Source: Lactarius indigo
Lineage: Eukaryota > Basidiomycota > Agaricomycetes > Russulales > Russulaceae
DNA length: 64,000 bases
Reading direction: 5' to 3'
Assembly: GCA_025766275.1 (NCBI GenBank)
Contig: JAFKAC010000020.1
Location: 248,001 to 312,000 of the forward strand
Shown here: piece after piece, positions 1 through 11,905 of the stretch
Numbering within the stretch: position 1 is the first letter of the stretch
How the letters are laid out: every line of letters starts with the position of its first letter
The notes under the pieces: model-generated
Told to the model about the DNA's origin: nothing
Databases searched by the model: none
Seen by the model: only the letters and a program-made list of their open reading frames with translations
Program-made: the position numbers and the translations under genes

Positions 1-1358
1 CACGGCATATGCCGCTCCTACTCAGCGTTTCGAGGACAGTCGGAGCGGCTTCTACTCTGGCGTTGCCACTAGGTATAATTGGTTTCTCGCACTTTCCATT
101 TGAGTTATCTTACAGGGGGTGCTCTAGGCTTGCGATAGAGCTCGGCCTGAACCGTGACTCCAATGTACAACCGCTTGACGAGCGACATGAACGTGAATTA
201 CTAAATCGCCGCCGAACGTGGATGATTTGTTCAATTATGGATGGAAGCACATCGCTCGAAACAGGCAAGGCCCCAGGAGTGAGAAAGGACGATGAGGTTA
301 TCTGATTCTCGTTATTCACGCTCTAATCAAGCTAAAACTGCGGCATCCAGCTCACATCCAACGCGTCCCGGTGGTGCTCGGCGTCCAAGTTCCAGCACCC
401 CTTCGATGCGGATCTCCCAGCAATTATTGAGCTGCTTAGCATCATGCATCGGTTCACAGACTGCATGAAGCGCGTTGGATATGAGGTGGGTTGCCCGAAT
501 GGTAGGCCTGGGACGTCGAACTGAAGCGTGCCTGCTCCCTTGATTAGAAAAAAAGCCGTGCGTTGGATCGTTTGATCAGCAGCTTTGACCGGGATTTGCA
601 AACCTCAATCGCGAATACTACTGTCAAGGCAAACGAACGGCGTGCTGGCCGAGGTAGGTTACGAATTTATTCCGATTGCCAAGTATACCATGTGAAAAAC
701 ACAGATCTCGCTGGGAAACATCGGCTAGGGATGGTGCTTTTGTACGTTCAAAGGACCTTTTTTTCCTTCATAGTTGACTCACTGGTTATGTTGCTAGCTT
801 GTACCAGTATTGTCGCATCATCATCCATTCGTTTGGCCACAAGGCAGAAGCAAAGGATACAGCCCCTCAGACGAAGCCTAGCGCCTATGTCGACACGGTG
901 GGTATCCCTGTTTCGTGGTCATTACGTGTTTCCGTTCTGATAGGATCATGTGCTCCTAGTGTATGGAAGCTGCCTTTGCCTTGCTCAACTTGTGGTTAGA
1001 GTATATGCACTCCACTGGCCACGTACGTTATGCGCCAGACTTTTTCTTTGTCGGAACTGGCTTTGCCGGGGCATTTCTGCTAGAGGTACGGCACCGTTCT
1101 CACCCCTCGCGCCCCTGTATCATACAGTAGTTTCTGACGTTGGGTTATCAGCTTCTCAGCCCCCACATCGCTCCGACACTGACGACGCAGCAGCGAGCGC
1201 GAGTCATCAACGTATGTGAAGCCGTCGTGAAGCAGCTGCACGTCGCTGCCGTCGACGACTCGCACGTGCCGTATTCTTATGCTGTATTCCTGGAGAACGC
1301 TTTGCAAAAAGCTGTTCCTGAGCCCCCGATACCTGCTCCTGCTTACCCAGTTCACTGA
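1..1358 (+). CDS. Fungal-specific transcription factor (fungal_trans domain), 3' part
   Basis: The 5' end lies outside the window. Seen: exons about 1-296, 351-485, 548-653, 705-741, 798-897, 960-1085 and 1152-1358 join in phase and end at TGA 1356-1358. The first exon has the fungal_trans signature (SRLAIELGLNRD, then NRRRTWMICSIMDGSTSLETG). Later exons carry the helical pieces usual near the C-terminus of this family (CRIIIHSFGHK, LLNLWLEYMHS, FFFVGTGFAGAFLL). Known of the family: regulators with an N-terminal Zn2Cys6 DNA-binding domain that act in the nucleus. That domain is not visible here, and neither are the target genes. Inference: an intact but truncated-by-window regulator. The first and fourth junctions are the least certain. 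Confidence 0.85.
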
Positions 1359-3673
1359 GCGGCATGCCGCGCTACGTCGCGATATCTTGTCTAGTCATGT
1401 TACGCTACCTACGTTGTGAGGGTAATAGTTATTTTATGTGGGACATGCTGTATGTATTTTTGTTTTGTTTTTTTACTCTCGTCTCAGTGCACGTCTCTCT
1501 CTCTCTCTCTCTCTTCGCCTTCTTCACGTCTTACGGCCTCGTTATCACGCTTTCGTTCTTCTCTTCTCTTTTATTCCGTCGACCAGGGCCTGTTTGTCAT
1601 TACGTGCCTAATTGGGGGAAATGCTACTCTCACGCACGTCGTCGACCCGAGAGCTGCCACCAAAAGAGAGAAACAAAAACGGAACAAAGGGTCGATTGAT
1701 AACGAAAAGTGTTTTGACAGCACTTTACTAACCGAAATGAACGATGACGATGAACGATGACGTGGGTTTCTCGGAGCAAGTACAGTACGACCAACAAATG
1801 GCGAACTGACACCAAGGCACGGGGGGTCGAGCTTTACGTTAACCCTCGTTTTTCTCTCTCGGTGTTCGGTCCGAAGAGAGACACTTCGCTCGCTCGAATG
1901 CGTCTTTCATTTCTCATACTACTAGTACACGTGTACCACTAATGTCAAGAAGCCATACACTTACGACTCAATGCGTGGCAAGCCGCAGACAAGCGGCGTT
2001 CCGCAAGCGCCACCGCGCTTATCGCATCCATCATCTTGTTGCTCGAACACTGGCACGAACCCCCCCCCCCCCCCCCACCGAGGTGACATTGTCGCTTTGC
2101 TTGCTTCTTGTAGCATAGCACCTGGACTCAACTACAGTGGCGTCCGATCAATCAAATCGATCACTGATCGAGGCCAGCTAAACTCTCAATCCACTTCTCG
2201 GATATTCGTCCCGAATAGCTAGCGGGGGGCACCTCATTTTTTTTTGGATCCCGATTTTCTTTTTTTTTTTTTTACCTTGGTCGCCGTTGACACGTGGTTC
2301 GCGATAATTTGCGATGATAGATTCAAATTTTTTTTATTGGATGTCGTGCAATGCCCGCACTCGCACTCTCTGATGGTAGTCGCGCTTCTCGCTCTCCCTA
2401 ATAACTCGTTGCAGCACAGCAGGGTCCAGTCCCGGTCGCCTCCGTTAGGGGGCGATCTCGTCTTTCTTGCCTCGTTATCTCTTTGATCCACTCACTCCCC
2501 CCCGTTCCTGGCCTCTCTATCATAGTCTGTCTGACCATGTCGATTTTGATTTCAACTATACCTATCGTCATCAATCGACACGTACTTTTTTTGATAGTGT
2601 GTGGTTCTTTTTTTTTTTTTTTGTACCGTTAACGAAACGCTGCAGCTCTTGCGGGTCATCGGCATGGAAGGATGATACGGCCGCAGATGGTCCGCCCGAC
2701 CCAACCGTATATACGATAGAACCATTCGCCAGTGTACTCTCTTCCTAAGGTAAAACGCATTACTGTACTTCGCAGTTTTCGGTGCGAACTTGCCGAACGA
2801 AGAAAGGGCCGCGGGGGGGGAGGGGTACCAGAAAAAGTCAGTTATGAATGAGAGATTACGTTTGCTTCCGTTACTATGAGCTTTGGAGAGTTGGAAGCGA
2901 TCGATTCAAGATACGACATGATGCGAGAGAAGGAGAAGACGCCTAGCCACTGCCTGCAAGCACACGTCATGATAAAGGGCAGCAGAACGCCTTCAAATGT
3001 CTTATTCGATTGGCGTGCAGGGCCGTCAGGCTACTAGTATGACCCCGTGATTTATTCTGTATCAATGCATTAGAAGTCTTTGTCAGTAAGTGCTGTTTAT
3101 CAACCCGGTCTCATGCGGCCTTCATCCACGCCATGGTATACGTTACTCTTAACGTTGATTTCTGATTCTCTTTAGAAAAAGTTATATGGAACTCGAAACT
3201 CGTGTGTTCGTGAAAACTTGGCGGGTTCCCTCTACTTTAATTCTGGCGGACTCGGCCCGAGTCAATTATTAGGACACTCACCGCGGCATGGGATCGACAA
3301 ACTCAACAGATATAATCATCTGAGACGTACGGAGAAAGAGGGGTAGAGAAGCAAAGAAAGAGAAGCAAGTAGCCATTTCCTTCCCGCGTTCGCCGGCAGT
3401 AGAGCCCCCCCTCCTTTTTTGTTTGACTCATTCTGTTTTTATTTGAAGAAAAAGACAAAAACTAGACTAAATCATCGACAAGACGAGGGCGCTGAGAAAG
3501 TGTACGTGAGAACGGAATGGTTATGATGTCTGTGTGGTTTTAATATGGTAGTACAGACGAGAGAGAGATTAAAAATGAATACAAGCGAAAAAGTTTGAGG
3601 GAACAATGTGTGATACGCGTGCGGTAAGTATCCGGGTCTGCCAGCCGGACCGGGTGTGTGCATATCCACGCGT
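1359..3673. other. Intergenic stretch with low-complexity tracts
   Basis: No gene recognised over 2.3 kb between two convergent genes. It contains a CT repeat (about 1497-1513), a run of about 15 C (about 2061-2074), long T runs (about 2262-2274 and 2609-2622) and a G-rich stretch (about 2813-2825). Short open frames here have no domain-like composition. It should hold the 3' ends of both flanking transcripts. Confidence 0.6.
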
Positions 3674-6469
3674 TTATTTCCGCAAGCCGAAAGCCTCCTA
3701 TTTTGCGGGGGAGAACGTCAGTGCAGGAGACACGCGCGAAAAACGGAAAACGCACCTTGATCTCCGCATCGAACCTCTCCGCGACCTTCCTCCGCTGCAC
3801 CTTCTGCGCAGCCGTGACGAGCCCGCTCTCGGGCGTCCACTCGTCCGCAGTGAGCACGACCGCCTGGAGCATCTCGATGCCCTTGAACCCGCTCTTCTTC
3901 CCCGCCGCGTTGCATCCCCTTCAACACGAGATCCTTGACCTTCGCGCTCGCGCACAGGCTCGCCTAGCGACGCGTGCGGGTCCTCCTCAGGGAGCGCCTG
4001 CGCGCAGGTGGCCCTCGTGCGGCACGATGATCGCGATCGGCTGCGTCGCGTCTGGGATCGCGTGCACGCAGATGTTCGACACGTAGTTGCACGATTTGTA
4101 CGTCGACTCGAGCCGCTCGAGCGCGATGTACTCACCCCCTTGCAGCTTTACGAGGTTCTTGATACTGTAAACGACGATTAGTTCGGGGACGTGCGTGCAG
4201 CTGCGACGGGACACCTTACCGATCAATTATCGTCAGCGTGCCGTCCTTGTTCCACTGGCCAACGTCGCCCGGTGCGCAACCAGCCGTCCTTTGTGAAGGT
4301 GTCCTCGCTATTATTCAGGTCATCGCGCTTGTAATAACCACTGGTGACGGAAGGGCCACGGAGGAGGATCTCGCCTTGTGGCGGGTTGTTGGTCGAGAGG
4401 TATCCGGCATCGGGCACGTCGAGGAACTTGATCTCGATCGACGGTGATGGAAGGCCTACGCAACCATATCGCATCATATCCGGTGGGAGGATGCTGCACA
4501 TGCCGCATGTTTCCGTCATCCCATAACCTGCGTGCGCATCATCGATCAGTTTCCCAAGAGGCATCATAGAACCCAGTCATGATGCCGACGCACCTTGAAC
4601 GATAGTAACTAATGCGGTAGTCAGGAACTCCTGAGTCTCACGAGAGAGCGCGGCGCCACCGGACAACGCCACGCGCAGACGGCCACCGGTCCCTTCCTTG
4701 ATCTTCGAGAACACGACAGCGTCCACGACGCTCTTGAGTCCGGGTACGTTGGCTTTCTTGATCGCCATGGCACCGTTGAACATGCTCTTGCGGACCGTGC
4801 CGCTCTTGTTGAGCTGTGCAAGGATGCCCTTCCGGATGAGTTCCCAGACGGCGGGGACACCGACCATGATGGTGGGTCGGAACGCCTTGATGTCGCCCTG
4901 GCAGTTGCGCACAGACTGGTCCGTGAGCGTCTTGACGCGGGCGAAACCGCTGCACATGCCAACAAAGAGGAAGGAGAGTTCAACGACGTATTCGAGAATA
5001 TGCGCGAGCGGGAGGAAAGCGAGATAGCAATCATCCGGGTTGAGATGGTGGCCGACGAGGGTCACGACGGACCCAATAGAAGCGATCAGGTGGGAGTGCT
5101 TCAGGACGACACCCTTGGGTGCGCCCGTGGTTCCGGAGGTGTACATGATACATGCCACATCATCGCTTGACGGTGTGCGGCTATCCGCGGCTTCGGGTGG
5201 TTCGGTGCGGCCCATCTCCCGAAGAGCATCGAGAGAGAGAACCGTCACACCTTCGTGGGCGCCGATAATCTTAGAGATAACATCTTCTGGGGGTTGACCG
5301 TCGTAGACCACGATCCGGATGGACGGGACATTCTTGAGGACCTTGGCGACGACGGGTAATAGGTCGGCATTGGTGAACAGGCCCACGCACTCGGGCTCAT
5401 TGAGTGAGTGTTGGAGACCAGACTCGCCAAGTGTGTCGTACGCAGTAGCAACGATCGCAGAGATGCTTGCACAGCCGTAGGAGAGGAATTGCCAACTTGG
5501 GCTGAGAAAGTAATCGGCGTTAGTAAGGGCACCATTACTATAAGCCACGCCGCAAATCGAAGTCTGTCAAGGCGCCGAGAAGCATCGATACCCCACGGCC
5601 GCCGTTATCTCTCCGTGCCGTACCGTGCCGATGAAGCATCATCAGTGACGATGCAGAGACCGCCTGCTGCGTCGCCGTGGAGAAAGGTGTACTGAGGTGC
5701 CACCTCACACATGAAGATGCCGCGCCAGGCACCACAAACACCTGCGAACAAGATTGACGCAGGTCACGGGAACAAGACGGATTCCGAGAAACGACGGCGT
5801 GGCCGGTCCCCGGTGGGGAAAATAACGTTCCTTTGCCCGGAGGTTCTAGCCCCTCTTAGGGACACGCCCCTTATGCCATAATGCAAGGGGAGTAGCCCTC
5901 TCGTGTAAGGGGGAGCTACGTAGCACGAAAGAGCCTCGACCCATGCAAAGAAGGGAGGACAAAGAGTGAAGGAAAGAGAAGGGGATGAAGACGAAAACGA
6001 AGACGAGGACAGAGATGAGGAATCAGGAAACTCACCCAGTCTGTGCATAGATGTTGAACACGTCGTTCTTCTGTACGCCGAGCTTGAGAAGACCGCGCGC
6101 GACTTCCGACACAATTTCCTTGAGCCCGAAGTAGCTAATGTACTTGTAGTCCGACAGCTGGAAGTACTTCCATGTCTTGGTCTCCTTGACCTCTTGGCCG
6201 CCGACCGTCTTGGTGACCTCCTTCTGCTCCTCGACGATTTTGATCACATCACGATAGCCATATGCATTGCGCGTGCCGTGCGTGCGTGCAGCATAGAGGA
6301 GGACGTCGTGAACGGTGTTAATGCCCTCAATGGGGGCCGTGACGAGTCGGTCCTTGGTTTTCTCGAGACGGCGGATACGGGACTCGCCCGGTTTCGCGGA
6401 AGGGCCAATGTCGACCGAGCCCTTTCCCCAGGACTCGTTGGGAGCAAGATGGTAGGAATAACTAGCCAT
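3674..6469 (-). CDS. Long-chain fatty acyl-CoA synthetase (Faa-type), frameshifted 3' part
   Basis: ATP-dependent activation of long-chain fatty acids to acyl-CoA. Exons (minus): 6469-6036, 5501-4594, 4527-4220, 4164-3756, 3697-3674. Seen: the AMP-binding motif YTSGTTGAPKG near residue 260, FLPLAHILEY, YGMTETCG at the exon 2/3 junction, DGWLRTG, and a C-terminal TADEWTPESGLVTAAQK block that ends in AEIK plus a short last exon, as in fungal Faa1/Faa4-like enzymes. Length and domain order fit the family. Oddities: the first intron is 534 bp, and the reading frame shifts four times between 4270 and 3916 (near 4268-4270, 4000, 3957 and 3916-3919) while the protein stays recognisable in alternating frames. 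This is either local sequence error in GC-rich DNA or a recently broken gene. The family assignment is secure; integrity is not. Confidence 0.88.
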
Positions 6470-6728
6470 TGAGAAGATAGGGAGGTGGGGGGATGGACGT
6501 TGAGAGGAAGAGAGGAACAGTAGAGGCTAATAAAGGGTCTTACGGAACCGGATTGAACGCACTTGCCCGTTTCGGGATGATAGCCGTCCCTTCGCACGAG
6601 ACCCTCTGACGCCAACTCGCTCCGCGTTCGGAACACAAACAAAACAATTATAATTTATTGTGCCAAAAAAAAAATGGAGCAGAGAAAACGGTACTAGAGT
6701 GGGGAGAATGACGACACGTCCTAAGGCG

Positions 6729-8828
6729 CTAGCTTTCGCTCTCCATCGCTTCTTTTTCGAATTTCTTTTTCATCACACTCACTGGCAAAGTTTTGAGTCA
6801 TCCATTGGCGAGGTACGCCACAAATTTCGCTCACCTTCACGCGAGACCTGTCCAGACGACATCCAGCCCTCCGGGAATGCTGCGACGATCTTCTGATAAA
6901 GGGTCTTGCGCAGGCCCTGCTCGCTTACTTGAGACGTCGAGCCTTCCAGAGTGCTGTGCGGGTGATCAGCAGGCGTTCACAATCTCGGTCCGAGCACCAC
7001 TTACTTCTTCTCGTTCTCGATACGACAGCACTCGTTAGAAAGGCAAACTAGGTTCCAGATCAGGCCTTTCATCGCCTCAGTCATCTTGTACTTCTTCGCG
7101 GGCGGGTGTGCGTCCTTCGCATCCTTCGCATCCTTTCCCTCTCCGTCCAGACTCTTGTCGACGTCCATCGCCGCGCTATCATCACCCGGTGGCAACGGCA
7201 CGGATCGGAGGGTGGGTGAACCCTCGACTGAGGCGGTACCTGCCTTAGGCTTCTCCTGCTTCTTCTCTGCGGGGGAAGGATAAGCCTATTACCGAGAAGA
7301 GTGCAGGCCGGGTAAAAGCGTTCGTTACCCCATGCAGTGACGCTCCGCTCCCATTCTTCCTTTGCACGCTGAAAGCCCTCATCGGCAGCTGCCTTGAGTT
7401 CCAGTAATAATTCGTCTTGCCGCTTCACCAGAAGTGCCATGTGCTCGGGAAATATTTGACGCTTGATAAGTTTCTACACGCCGCGCACATGAGCGTTTCG
7501 TAATTTTCCACACAGAAGGACGTGGCGTACGCTCATAGTAAAACGGTTATACGGAAATATACGTGGCATCAAGTTAAAAAAATTGTCGTCGTATTCATTC
7601 AGTTTGATTGCCTTGAGCGCAACAGCCCCAAGCACGGGCCGAATCCCAGGCGGAAATTTGCCCTTTGGTTCCCAATTTTCTGCCAAGCGCCACCCACGTT
7701 AAGCTCGCGAGTATGATCGGCGCGGAACGGAGACCCACCTTTCGAAATGGCAACTTTGAGGTCCTCAATTGCGGCTTCGAGGTCAGGATGGAAGGGATGC
7801 TGCGATAAGGGTGTGTTAGAGGGGCAGAGTAGGACAACGATTGGGTCACATGTACGATGTCTACCACGCGCCGTTTCTTCTTCCCGTTCGGACTCTCTAC
7901 AGAGCCCCTCGTCCTGCGCTTCCCAGAGTTCTCCTCCCCGTCTGACAAAAGCGCGATCGGGGTGTCCTTCGAGCTCTGTGGGTGCGAGTGCGAGTGCGTT
8001 TGCGTTTGCAGATGGGTGTGACTGAGCGCGTGCGGGTAGTTGCTTGGTCCCGCGATGGGTTCTGGCGCGGGTAGCACGGACTTCTTCGACTTGGGTTTCC
8101 GGTGCGATTTCTCCTTGAGGAGCGCGACCTCGCCCGAGAAGACATAGAACCCCTGTTGCTTCGTCTGCGCGATGAACGTGCGCTCATCAATGGCAAGCTC
8201 CGAGTCGTCAATGAACGGGTCCGTCAGGTCATAGTATTCCGAGCCCAGATTCTTCTTCTTCTTCTGGCGAAAAAAAAAAAAAGAAAACGATGTCAGGCGA
8301 CAAAGACGAGGACGAACGCGCTGCGCACCTTCTTCCCCCTTTTTCTCCACCCCCGTCGGTGCCTACGCCCGACTCTGGAGCGCCTTCACCCTCGCCGTCG
8401 CTCTCGCTCTCGTATTGCTTCACGACCGGGGGTGGTGTCGCGGGCCGCTGTCCGGTCACCTTGGCGAGCGCGGCCACGTCCACCTCGTAGTTCTCTGGAC
8501 CGCCGAGTTTAATCTCGAGCCGTATCGTCTGCAGTGGGGGGGGCGGGGCCGGGGGAGGCGGCGGTGATGGGGACGGGGACCTCGCGCGTGCTTTGGTGGA
8601 TTTGGGCTTGGCCGAGGCAGGTTTACCCTTCCCCTTGCCATCGGTGCCGCTTTTCGGCACGACGTCCGAAGGCGAGGGGCCATCGGGGGTGGCGCTTGCG
8701 CTATCATCGATCTCCGGTGCGATGGGAGAGACTTGTTGGGAGTCCGTGGGAGGAAGGGCAAGGGGTGACCCGGGGGTCAGGAGAGCCGAGACGGATTTCT
8801 GTTCGAGCATCTCTACGTCGGAGTCCAT
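6729..8828 (-). CDS. HIR complex subunit Hpc2/Ubinuclein-like
   Basis: Predicted subunit of the HIR histone H3-H4 chaperone complex, nuclear. Eight exons join in phase to about 552 residues: 8828-8367, 8263-7856, 7799-7739, 7679-7531, 7473-7329, 7266-7005, 6953-6835, 6781-6729. Seen: an acidic/proline-rich N-terminus, a conserved TIRLEI-type segment about residues 105-130, then a lysine stretch followed by SEYYDLTDPFIDDSEL and ERTFIAQTKQQGFYVFSG, the Hpc2-related (HUN) domain that binds the Hir/HIRA partner. The C-terminal half has the ubinuclein middle-domain pattern (GKFPPGIRP, FPYNRFTM, LYQKIVAAFPEGWMSSGQ). The start is ATG 8828; the longer upstream frame reads like 5' leader. The first donor was chosen as GTAGGC at 8366 because GTGCGC at 8328 breaks the frame. 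Same strand as the acyl-CoA synthetase, 259 bp upstream of it. Confidence 0.85.
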
Positions 8829-11800
8829 GATCTGGTGCTGAAACGAGGTGCCATTACGGGGCAGAATAAGCATTTGTGGTTTGAATGTTGATGATGGAAT
8901 AAGACGACTCACACGGGAGAAACTTTGATGGCAGAAGCAAAATCCAGGTAATAATTCCAAAAGTAGGGCGGCGAGGGACAAGACAGAGGCCTTAGTTGAC
9001 TGAGTACCGAGCTCCAAGGCCTGAAAACGACAAACGAGCCGACGAGCAAGAAGATGCCAAAAAAGGAAAGTTCGGGGGGGCAGGAGGAGGGGATTGAGGA
9101 CAAGGACGAGCGAGGACCGAGGAAAAACATGGTCCGTGCGCAGGGAAATTACCATCTGGGAATCTCGGAATCATAAACGAATCGTTTTCAATGCTATCTG
9201 CCCTTTTGTCACGGAAAGTTCCATCCCCGCCCATCGCTCCCCGGCTTCCACTTCGCCCCGTGCCCGTCTTTGCACCCAACTCGCTCACACAATCCATGTC
9301 GTCATCGGTTTCAGTCCATCCGAGTCATTTTTTTCGAACTAGAAACGCGACTGCCAACTCGGACAGAAAACTGTGGCCCCAATTACGCACTTGTCTTTGT
9401 CATCAAGTCCTGCATCATCGTCGCGTCTAAAACGCTCTTTGACACTCCGCTCTCCTCCGCACCGACTCGGACACTTCAGATCAGTGCTCTGACATACAAT
9501 CCTGTCTGAGCTATGCTACTACTATTGGAACGTAAGTTACGGGCACCAGTGGCGTCAACGCCACTGATCCCCACAACGACGCCCCCTCCTTTCGGTTTTA
9601 TGCATCAGGCCGATCCACGGGCAGTATTGTACTACCAGCTTGGGAACTGCTTTGCTCCACAGTAGCCGAGGAATTAGCGTACGGCAAGGCCTGGAAACAG
9701 TTACAGAATCGTCCTCGGGTCAATACTTCATCAGCGTGTAGAGTCACCACTTTTGAAACTGGATAGCAGCGAACCGACGTCGCTCTCCCAATAATCCCAG
9801 TGAGCCCCCATGGACAGGCGAACGCCATTCTTTCAAGTACGTACGTCCATGTGCTAGTGGTGCGGTACTTTCAGTTCCGCGTGTCAGTTAGGTGGTACTG
9901 TTCCGCGGCATCTGTCACGGCGAAGTGCCGCCTTCCTTCTCGCTCAACGTCTTCTGCTAGCGCATACAGTACACTCATTGATGTTCTCACGACCGCTGCA
10001 ACAGGACATTCGGAACATCTCGTGGTCCTCGGGGCACGGGCTCAGTTCTGGTTGATTTCCTTCTCCCGCTTTCCCCCGAGTCAGGCTTCAATGGCAAGTA
10101 CAGTAATGAGGGCGAGGATCACCGCGTTGGCGTTAACCGATTCAGTTTCACTTGTGTTCGTCATATGCTGGAAATACCTTTCACTTGTCCCAACCCGACG
10201 GCTGATGGTACGCCCGCCTCCGGGACACACTTTGGTCCAAAGTCGGGAGGAGTGCCCAGAACGCACAACTGAGGAATGCTCAAAGGACTGGAGATAGTGT
10301 GAAGATCAGTATCGACCTACGCTCCCCCGATACCTACGAATTCAAGACGACTAGCACGAACCGGCATACCTCAAATGTACTCTAATACGACGTACAGTAC
10401 TTGTATATGGTGCCGTAAGGCTCGCCTTGTAAAAGGGTCAACCTCCCGTTGATTCCGTACTTCTTTTCTATTGCGTACATTCCGCCTCGTAAGGCGATTC
10501 GAATCGGCATCCGTTCGCTCATCGATAAGACCCCCGCGCGTGACCGATCGCCCTTCTCTTGCTCGGGCCAACATATCGGGGTTTTTGGCTCACCTTTTCC
10601 TAGGACATGGCCACGAGATTAACTTTCCAGTACGTGAACTCGTCGGCCGGTTGCCTAGAGATTTGACATGCCTCTGTAGGTGCCCCCAAAAGGCACTTCA
10701 GGGCTTCTGCCCGATAGTTCTCCAAAGTGACCGATTACCGAGGAGCATAAAAAGCGATACTGGAGAGGTGATGCTGTGTCTGTAACCTGTTGGCTCCTGC
10801 GACGGGGTATCCGGTACTCCCTAAGAACACTTACCTTATGCAAATCTGTGCAATGTCGGCGACGCCGGTCGATGCGAGCGTGAGTGTGATTCCCTTTTCG
10901 TCGGCGCACTGATTCAGTTCCGTGGTACGAGTACAGATGATCGCTGCCGGGGTCTAGCACGACGCGTCTTTCGCGTTGCCGCAACCATATGGCGATCATC
11001 GCCCGCTCCGCGAAACCACGCAGTGGCTAGTTTACGAACTTGTTTCGCAGCATTATAATTCCTGGCGCAGGAGTTACCGGAGTCCCAAACCTCATGTGCC
11101 AGCAGATATACTAGAAAAGCCCGATGCAGACGACACGGAAGATCTCGATGTTCAGTAGCCGTGGCGATGAACCTTGCGATGGTAGGGTCCCGTTCCTGCA
11201 AACTTGAAGTTCGCCGTCGTCGATTTCCCGATTCACTTTTCTAACAACGCCCGACTACACAAAGCCCCTTTATCGTCTACAGCAAATATAACGAGACTTG
11301 GAACATGGCGGAAAGCAGGAGGCACCTCGGAAGGAGCTCGCCGGCGACCGTCAATCGTCATTACCCAACGCTCTGTCCCATGCACGAGCGCGCATCGGAG
11401 GACAAAGCGCTGGGTACTACCCCCGTGCATTGTATAAGGCGATGGGGCAGAAGCAGAGCGCTCCTGGAAGCAGGAGAGGCCTGGATTGCAGAGACGATGC
11501 TTTGGGTCAACCACATACTAAATCGATATCTTCAATGTCAGAGTCGGTCTACTCCTCGTTCCGGGACTTGCATGCCAAAGTATCATAGTACCTACTACAT
11601 AAAGGCGGGTAATCCACGTATGTGGTCAACTCTAACCTCTCTACTCTTACCGCCTTTCACCTGCTTCCTTATCATGTCCTCTGATATCTCATTCATCACA
11701 AATACACTTGGTTCCCGATCCGTGTTGCTCGACGTGTCTCCCTTCGCCGGGTTTCCAAACCATTGCCTCAGCCTCGGTGAAGTTCTGAGAGACCCCGGTC

Positions 11801-11905
11801 ACCGCTGACATAAGAAGATCGCCAAAGTTTGGCACGGTCACCTGACCGTCGTGTGTCGAGTCAATCTCGACCATTGGGACCGCATGCTGCACCGTGACCA
11901 TCACC
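8829..11905. other. Three-kilobase gap, no recognised gene
   Basis: The first 700 bp (8829-9530) is pyrimidine-rich on the minus strand and is probably promoter and leader of the Hpc2/Ubinuclein gene. From 9600 to 11900 many short open frames occur on both strands, but none joins to another through plausible introns and none resembles a family I know. One minus-strand frame (10266-10081) ends in a short hydrophobic segment. I see no repeat structure. Confidence 0.5.

Noticed and set aside
2230..2640. Poly-T and poly-C tracts as regulatory or structural elements
   Set aside because: Homopolymer tracts of this size are common in fungal intergenic DNA, and nothing around them points to a function.
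8264..8366. Apparent frameshift at the first intron of the Hpc2/Ubinuclein gene
   Set aside because: Using the GTGCGC donor at 8328 gives a phase mismatch, but the GTAGGC donor at 8366 joins all eight exons in phase, so no indel is needed.
8959..9155. N-terminal extension of the Hpc2/Ubinuclein frame up to 9155
   Set aside because: The added segment is hydrophobic and unlike the family; pyrimidine-rich leader sequence explains the open frame better.
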